Below are positions 59,802-64,000 of a DNA stretch of 64,000 nucleotides, piece by piece (position 1 is the first letter of the stretch; the number at the start of each line of letters is the position of its first letter). Origin of the DNA: Micromonospora sonchi (lineage in GTDB: Bacteria > Actinomycetota > Actinomycetes > Mycobacteriales > Micromonosporaceae); the NCBI RefSeq assembly GCF_014646235.1, contig NZ_BMNB01000021.1:41837-105836 (forward strand), read 5' to 3'. Position numbers and translations under genes: made by a program. Under the pieces are notes generated by a model. That model was not told the DNA's origin. It saw only the letters and a program-made list of their open reading frames with translations, and searched no databases.

Positions 59802-60217
59802 GCGGCCACCGCAAGATCTGAAGTTATGTCGCCGTGCGCCCGCTCGTCGGCGTCACCCGAACGCAGCGCGACGTCCAGCGCCGCGGACGCCTCCGGCCAG
59901 CCCAGGTACGCACTCCACGTACGTACGTCCGCCTCCCGATCGCGGATCTTCGCCAGGCCCAGCACCCGGGTCGCCTCACGTACCCGGACCTCGGCCGGCA
60001 GCACCTCCATGATCTCGACGCTCGGGACCCACACTGCCGTGTCGACCTCGGCCAAAGCTCGGTCGTACAGTTCGGGCCTCCGCCGGATCATCCGGATCAA
60101 CGTCATCCGGGACACCGATACCGCCAACCGATGCGCCAACCGGCTGCCCGGCCGACCGCCCAACGCCACCGCGACCGCTTCCAGATCACCCCGCCGCCAG
60201 GACCGTGTGACGGGCAT
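59789..60217 (-). pseudogene. chimeric frame: ISL3 transposase piece joined to HEAT-repeat-protein piece
   Basis: The first about 37 codons (VAVALGGRPGSRLAHRLAVS...TLIRMIR) match the middle of ISL3-family transposases. The frame then switches seamlessly to RPELYDRALAEVDTAVWVPS and VREATRVLGLAKIRDREADV, resembling part of a large actinobacterial repeat protein. The continuous frame is thus a fusion of two unrelated fragments. It overlaps the start of the IS701 relic by 13 bases. Expression is unlikely. Confidence 0.5.
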
Positions 60218-60500
60218 ACCGCCGGGTCAGCCCGGGCACCTGCTCGACGAACGTCCGCCGCCAGCATCCGATGTTGAGGCAAGTGAACCGGCGGACCGTC
60301 AACGGGACCAGCACCTCATGGCCGCCAGCCTGACATCGGCCACCCGCCGCACATAGCGACCATGCACAGTGGTCGACTACGTGCCGCAGGCTCCGCACGC
60401 GGCCCGCACCATTTGCGTCGCCGCCACGATCCTGACCCCGACGCCGTGGACCACCACCGCTTCCAGCCGCAGGCCAACCAGATGCGGAAGCAACGCCACG
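60186..60500 (-). pseudogene. ISL3-family transposase N-terminal remnant
   Basis: In separate frames the minus strand gives LPHLVGLRLEAVVVHGVGVR with a CGACG zinc-finger half (about 60380-60497). It then gives LTVRRFTCLNIGCWRRTFVE followed by QVPGLTRRYARHT (about 60200-60310). These are successive N-terminal blocks of ISL3 transposases, separated by frameshifts. Together with the chimeric frame downstream they represent one decayed element. Confidence 0.6.
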
Positions 60501-60740
60501 ATGATCTCCACCCAGGCACCCAACCCGAACCTTCAGCGAGCACGACTCACAGAATGTGTGCCAGAGCCCTTTATTTGGGCGGACGTTGTTGCGGTCGTTG
60601 GATGCCGGCAGGCCCACGATCCTCGCCGGCCGATCAAGTCAGCGGGTGTGTCCTCTTTCGGTGTGGGTAGTCGGACCCGAAGGTAGGCCCGCTTCGGCTC
60701 GGCGTGCCGGCCTACGGTTACGTCTGGGGACGGAGGGACG

Positions 60741-60863
60741 ATGAAGGTCAGAAGTTCGCTGCGGGCGTTGACGCGGAAGATGAACTCGATCGTGACCCGC
60801 CGTCGGGGAAAGGTTTTCGTGATCAACAAGAAGGATCCCCGCCAGAAGGCACGGCAGGGTTAA
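60741..60863 (+). CDS. rpmJ: ribosomal protein bL36, zinc-independent form
   Basis: Protein of 40 aa starting MKVRSSLRALTRKMNS and ending VFVINKKDPRQKARQG, the pattern of type B bL36 (YkgO/RpmJ2). The four zinc ligands of the standard form (three Cys, one His) are absent. Such paralogues replace the zinc-binding protein in the ribosome under zinc starvation, usually under Zur control. No clear Zur box is seen in the 200 bases upstream. GGAGGG precedes the start at good spacing. It stands alone among relics. From its stop to 61334 I see nothing but shadow frames. Confidence 0.88.
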   Translation: MKVRSSLRALTRKMNSIVTRRRGKVFVINKKDPRQKARQG

Positions 60864-61334
60864 CGTTCGTTCGCTGAACCCGCCCGATCGTTGTCGGGCG
60901 CGGCACTGAACAGCAGTTTGGCCGGTGCCGGCCACGGTGAGTGCGACTCCCCCTCAGTCGTGCGAATCTGACTTTGCCGCTGGACTGCCCTGGTACGGAT
61001 GCCGCCGCGTGCGCATCGGTCGGCGCCACAGGTGTTCCCAATGGTCGAGCTTTGCGGACGGCGAACGCGCGCCGGCGGCCCGGCAGTTCGACCAGAAGTA
61101 CGGCCGAGCCGACGGTGCCCGGACGATCCTGCGCCTGGTGCCACAGCGGGAAGTCGACAGGCTTGCCACCCGGCCGGCACGTCCCCACCGTGGCCGACCC
61201 GCCCACAGCCTGACCCGCGACCAGCCGGCCGCCAGCGGCCGATGCGTCATGGCCGGCGGGTACGCGCTGGCGTTTCGACGGTTTGCCCATGGGTAGCCAT
61301 CGCCGGCCGAAGACGGCACCGACGGGAGGCGACC

Positions 61335-61571
61335 GTGGGCTTCAGAACGCGGCAGGGCGAGCAGCCGGTCGATCCGGAACACGCCGAGGACGAGGCCGGT
61401 CAGGCCCGCCTGGTCCAGGTCGAGGCGGACACCGACGTCCTGGCACCGGACGACACTGACGTACGGCCGGACCTGGTCACCGAAGATGACGGATCAGGGG
61501 TGGCGGGTGGCGCCTCCGGCAGCAGTGGCGGCGGCTCCAGCATGCCGGGGCACCCCGACGCGCCTCGCTGA
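61335..61571 (+). CDS. small acidic low-complexity hypothetical protein
   Basis: Possible protein of 78 aa rich in Asp/Glu with a Gly/Ser tail (VAGGASGSSGGGSSMPGHP). GTG 61335 has GGGAGG five bases upstream. No family recognised. The acidic, disordered composition is seen in small actinobacterial proteins of unknown role. The 320 bases after its stop contain nothing I can assign. Confidence 0.42.
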   Translation: MGFRTRQGEQPVDPEHAEDEAGQARLVQVEADTDVLAPDDTDVRPDLVTEDDGSGVAGGASGSSGGGSSMPGHPDAPR

Positions 61572-61895
61572 CCGGCAGAGGGGAACCGCCGGTCCTCCGG
61601 CGCGGGAGACCAGCCGACGCGGAGTACGGCCCACGGCCTCCGCAGCCTCCACCTGATTGGTACGGCGACCGTCACGCGCAGCGGCTTCTCGGCCGCCATT
61701 CGGGTACAGCCGCTGGCCGGGATCTCGCTGTGGGCGATGATTGCGTCGAGCCGGTCGCCCGCCCCGGTCAGCCGGAGAACCTGCGCATCAATGCGGCCAC
61801 TTCGCCCGGAGCAGGACGCGGAACTGTGGTGTGTTGACCACCCGCTCGCCGCGATCTTGATACGAAGACGTTTCTAGCGGGGCGTTCTGGGAAGG

Positions 61896-62018
61896 TTCCT
61901 GCGCATCTTCCTGCTCAGCGATGGCCGCAATGCTCGCAACCTGGTGGCGCACGGCTTTGCCCATGACACGGACTCGGTCGCGACCGCCCTAGCGATCCGG
62001 GCCGGTGCCCTGCTGTGA
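61896..62018 (+). pseudogene. C-terminal gene fragment with an RN-x3-AHG motif
   Basis: The frame FLLSDGRNARNLVAHGFAHD-TDSVATALAIRAGALL ends at 62018. The RNLVAHG motif resembles the C-terminal RN-x-x-AHG motif of HEPN-like/DUF4209-type proteins. No start or N-terminus is present. Weak assignment. Confidence 0.28.
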
Positions 62019-62122
62019 TCCTGCTGACCGCCGGACCCGCAGCTGAGCATGACGCCACCCAAACCAGTGCGAAGTGGTGCAATCATTCAGATCGCGCCGC
62101 GACAGGCAGGAGGGGCTTCGAG

Positions 62123-62470
62123 ATGAGCATCCACTACCGGCTGATCCTGGCAGGCGACATCCCCTGCGACACGTCCCCGACCTCGCCGCCCCGAACGCCA
62201 CCGAAACACCCAACCCGGGCAGCCACCCCCTGCTCAGCGCCGATCTCTACCACGAGCGCGGATACCTGATCACCATCCGCTGCGGGCGTCACAGCTACTA
62301 CGACGCCGAAAACGACGACGGTTACTGGGAGTGGGAACCTGAGGAATACCTCAACATCACCTTCGACATGCGCCCCGACGACATGACCGACAAAGGGGTA
62401 CCCAACATGGTGGCCACCGTCGCGCAGGTGCTCGCCGACCGGCCCAAGGCCGCCGCGCTGATACTCACGC
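62123..62470 (+). pseudogene. SitI3-like immunity protein, frameshifted
   Basis: The start MSIHYRLILAGDIP (62123) is in one frame. The rest, LYHERGYLITIRCGRHSYYD then YWEWEPEEYLNITFDM and VPNMVATVAQVLADRPKAAALIL, is in another, with the shift within about 62165-62215. The joined product matches the SitI3-type small immunity family. Because its end abuts a truncated opposite gene, it is likely decayed, though one sequencing error could restore the frame. Confidence 0.5.
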
Positions 62471-63113
62471 GTCCAACTCCTCGGGCAGCAGGCCGCCGTA
62501 CTGGTACTCGCGGACCTGCCCCGGATGCACCACACACGGAACCGGTAGGTACGAATCGTTGACCACCGGCGGTTCCGGGGCCGTCTCCAGCTGCTCGGTC
62601 ACGTCAGCGCTGCGCCGCCAGTACAGCCGTACCCGCGGGTTGAAGCCCTCCTGCGGATGGACCAACGGACACCACAACACCTGCAACAGATCCGTCCCAG
62701 ACGGGCCGACGAAATCCGGAATGTCCCGACGGTAGAGCTGCGCCACCGCCATCAGCGGGATCGGCTGGTTCACCAGATGATGCGGCTCGGAGAAGTCGCA
62801 GGCCGGCACCTCAGATCGTTCGTCGTCGGTCAGGTCGTAGCGCACACGGCTCGCGGCCGCCCGGGCCCGCGCCGCCCCGACTGCGACGGACCATGGCGGG
62901 TGTCCTGAGCTGGAACACGTAATGAGCCTCACCATCAATGCACACCGGCCAGGGCTCACCGGCCGGCCACAACAACGGGCCACCCACCGAACTGTCCACC
63001 GCCGTCGGCGTACCAGGGCGGGGATGCAGCCGGGTGGCCGTCGCCGCGTACTCCCCCAACTCGGGAAACAGTAGCGCGATGTCCACCGGTCGCGGCGCCG
63101 CCGTACGCGTCAT
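62465..63113 (-). pseudogene. DUF1963-like protein, frameshifted and truncated
   Basis: N-terminal frame: TATRLHPRPGTPTAVDSSVG then GPLLWPAGEPWPVC (62811-63113). A second frame continues with VNQPIPLMAVAQLYRRDIPD, GTDLLQVLWCPLVHP and LYWRRSADV. The two join with a single frame change near 62885-62910. The C-terminal third of the usual protein is missing, cut at the SitI3-like relic. DUF1963 proteins are often near toxin/immunity loci; function unknown. Confidence 0.5.
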
Positions 63114-63206
63114 GACCGAGAATCGTATGGGCCCGATCCGACAAAAATCCTCCGCCGGCGGCGGCTGCCTGCCACGGAGTGGTGGTGGATACCGGCATCG
63201 CTGGGG

Positions 63207-63434
63207 TCATGTAGCCAGCGGTAGCCCTTTGAAGACCCAGCGGCGGTGCCATTGCAGGTGTGCGCTTGCCGGCATGGCAGTCTCCGGTCGGGCCCTCAGG
63301 AACCTGCCGTGTAGAGCGTAGATCGCACGTCCGGCATCGGTGCGAGCGGTGAAGCTGGTGAATGCATCGATGGACAGGTCCAGGTTGAGGCCGAGGGCGC
63401 CGCGGTCGAAGAGTTTGTGGTGCAGTACGCAGAG
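63207..63434 (-). pseudogene. HNH-endonuclease C-terminal fragment
   Basis: CVLHHKLFDRGALGLNLDLS opens mid-domain with the HH-x-L-FDRG segment of HNH nucleases. It continues SFTARTDAGRAIYALHGRFL and HLQWHRRWVF, matching restriction-type HNH enzymes of Actinobacteria. The N-terminal two thirds are missing; upstream sequence is a toxin-like fragment. Inactive. Confidence 0.5.
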
Positions 63435-63438
63435 CCCA

Positions 63439-63576
63439 CGCCGCCACGTCACCTTCCCAGTCCTTCAAGTTCAGCACTACCCGCTGGGTCTGCTCGTCGT
63501 CGACTTTCTCCCGGACCTGGCTCCACACGTTGCGCACCGACGTACGGGCCTGCGGCGAGTAACAGTCGAAGACTGC
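63439..63576 (-). pseudogene. fragment of a CdiA-CT-like toxin domain
   Basis: AVFDCYSPQARTSVRNVWSQ, then VREKVDDEQTQRVVLNLKDW, resembles the C-terminal toxin domain of CdiA-type polymorphic toxins as I remember it (FDCYSP...RRVVVNLEDW). Only about 46 codons remain, and they fuse directly to unrelated frame. Its position beside SitI3-like immunity and DUF1963-like relics supports a decayed toxin/immunity locus. Positions 63577-63875 have no recognised gene. Confidence 0.4.
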
Positions 63577-63875
63577 TCCTCGATCAGATGGTCCGGATCC
63601 TTGTCCGGGTCGGCTCATCGAGCAGCTGACCGGACTGGGGTTCCTGCAACACACGGAGACCGACTTCGTGCCCGGCATGGGCTGCTCGACATGGGCGAGC
63701 TAGTACTCCAGCCGTACTTGCCTGACCTTGAGTTTTGGCAGCTTATCGGCTTGATCGCCGCCTGGCGGCACCGGGCCATGTAACTGCGCACGTCGATGCT
63801 ATTCGTGCCATGGATCAGGGGATCGCACTGTCTGTCTGTTGTGGCCACTCGTGGGGCGGGCAGGCTGTCGCGTTT

Positions 63876-64000
63876 GTGTTGATCGATGAGATTGTGGGCT
63901 GGCGGGCGGGTCTGGATGATCTGCTGGCTCGGTTCGCGCACCGTTTCGGGCGCGCAGAGCCGCGCCGACAGGCGCTGACCTACCTGGTCGGGTTGCTGTC
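63876..64000 (+). CDS. IS701-family transposase, 5' part cut by window end
   Basis: The frame reads IDEIVGWRAGLDDLLARFAH then RAEPRRQALTYLVGLL, the conserved N-terminus of IS701-type transposases (compare the relic at 59316-59801). GTG 63876 or TTG 63879 is the likely start. The rest lies beyond the window, so integrity cannot be judged. Confidence 0.6.
   Translation, partial: MLIDEIVGWRAGLDDLLARFAHRFGRAEPRRQALTYLVGLL

Noticed and set aside
1..64000. tRNA, rRNA, CRISPR arrays and riboswitches
   Set aside because: I scanned for conserved tRNA-like arms, spaced repeats and known leader motifs and found none convincing; covariance-model searches would be needed to exclude them.

Overview
The window is high-GC DNA with actinobacterial codon usage, GTG/TTG starts and ATGA/GTGA gene overlaps. 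The mix of an enediyne-type sugar/orsellinate arm, F420-type oxidoreductase remnants, DUF5996, DUF998 and decayed IS families points to Micromonosporaceae, probably Micromonospora or a close relative. Family calls rest on motifs and remembered sequences; no database search was possible.

Region 1 (1-18.5 kb) is the right-hand arm of a calicheamicin-like enediyne cluster. It holds a sugar aminotransferase (CalS13-like), a glycosyltransferase (CalG3-like), then P450, halogenase, KAS III-like acyltransferase, iterative orsellinate PKS and O-methyltransferase (CalO2-O3-O4-O5-O6-like). These are followed by a formylglycine-enzyme-fold protein, a MoaD/ThiS-type sulfur carrier ending in Gly-Gly, a 2,3-dehydratase (CalS14-like), a second P450 (CalE10 candidate), a START-domain protein, a degenerate CopC/membrane pair and a second glycosyltransferase (CalG4-like). 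Gene order and function fit assembly of a halogenated orsellinate, a hydroxyamino sugar and a 2-deoxy-4-thio sugar. The enediyne PKS is not in the window and would lie to the left.

Region 2 (18.5-29.5 kb) is an accessory patchwork: MORN/ArsR pair, DUF998, pirin, AhpD-like, two related small acetyltransferases, DUF5996, NmrA-like, uridine-kinase-like and a MaoC-type hydratase. These are interleaved with remnants of four transposase families and a frameshifted LLM oxidoreductase.

Region 3 (29.6-50.9 kb) is the most striking part: two operons around an IclR regulator. The first encodes a NitT/TauT-type ABC importer, a hydantoinase A-type subunit, an acyl-CoA ligase, a fumarase/aspartase-superfamily lyase, a crotonase and a thiamine-diphosphate enzyme. 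The second encodes a hydantoinase B-type subunit, both subunits of a 2-aminophenol 1,6-dioxygenase, three bacterial-microcompartment shell proteins (two hexamer-type, one pentamer-type), and then every later enzyme of the 2-aminophenol meta-cleavage route to pyruvate and acetyl-CoA. I read this as a bacterial microcompartment for aminophenol breakdown that confines 2-aminomuconic semialdehyde and acetaldehyde.

Region 4 (51-64 kb) begins with a crippled IS200/IS605 element. It continues with truncated hypothetical genes, a quinol-type nitric-oxide reductase operon with a band-7 protein, and a LysE exporter. The end is a graveyard of IS701 and ISL3 pieces, an orphan zinc-independent bL36 gene, and frameshifted SitI3-like, DUF1963-like, HNH and CdiA-CT-like fragments. 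The window ends inside another IS701-family transposase.
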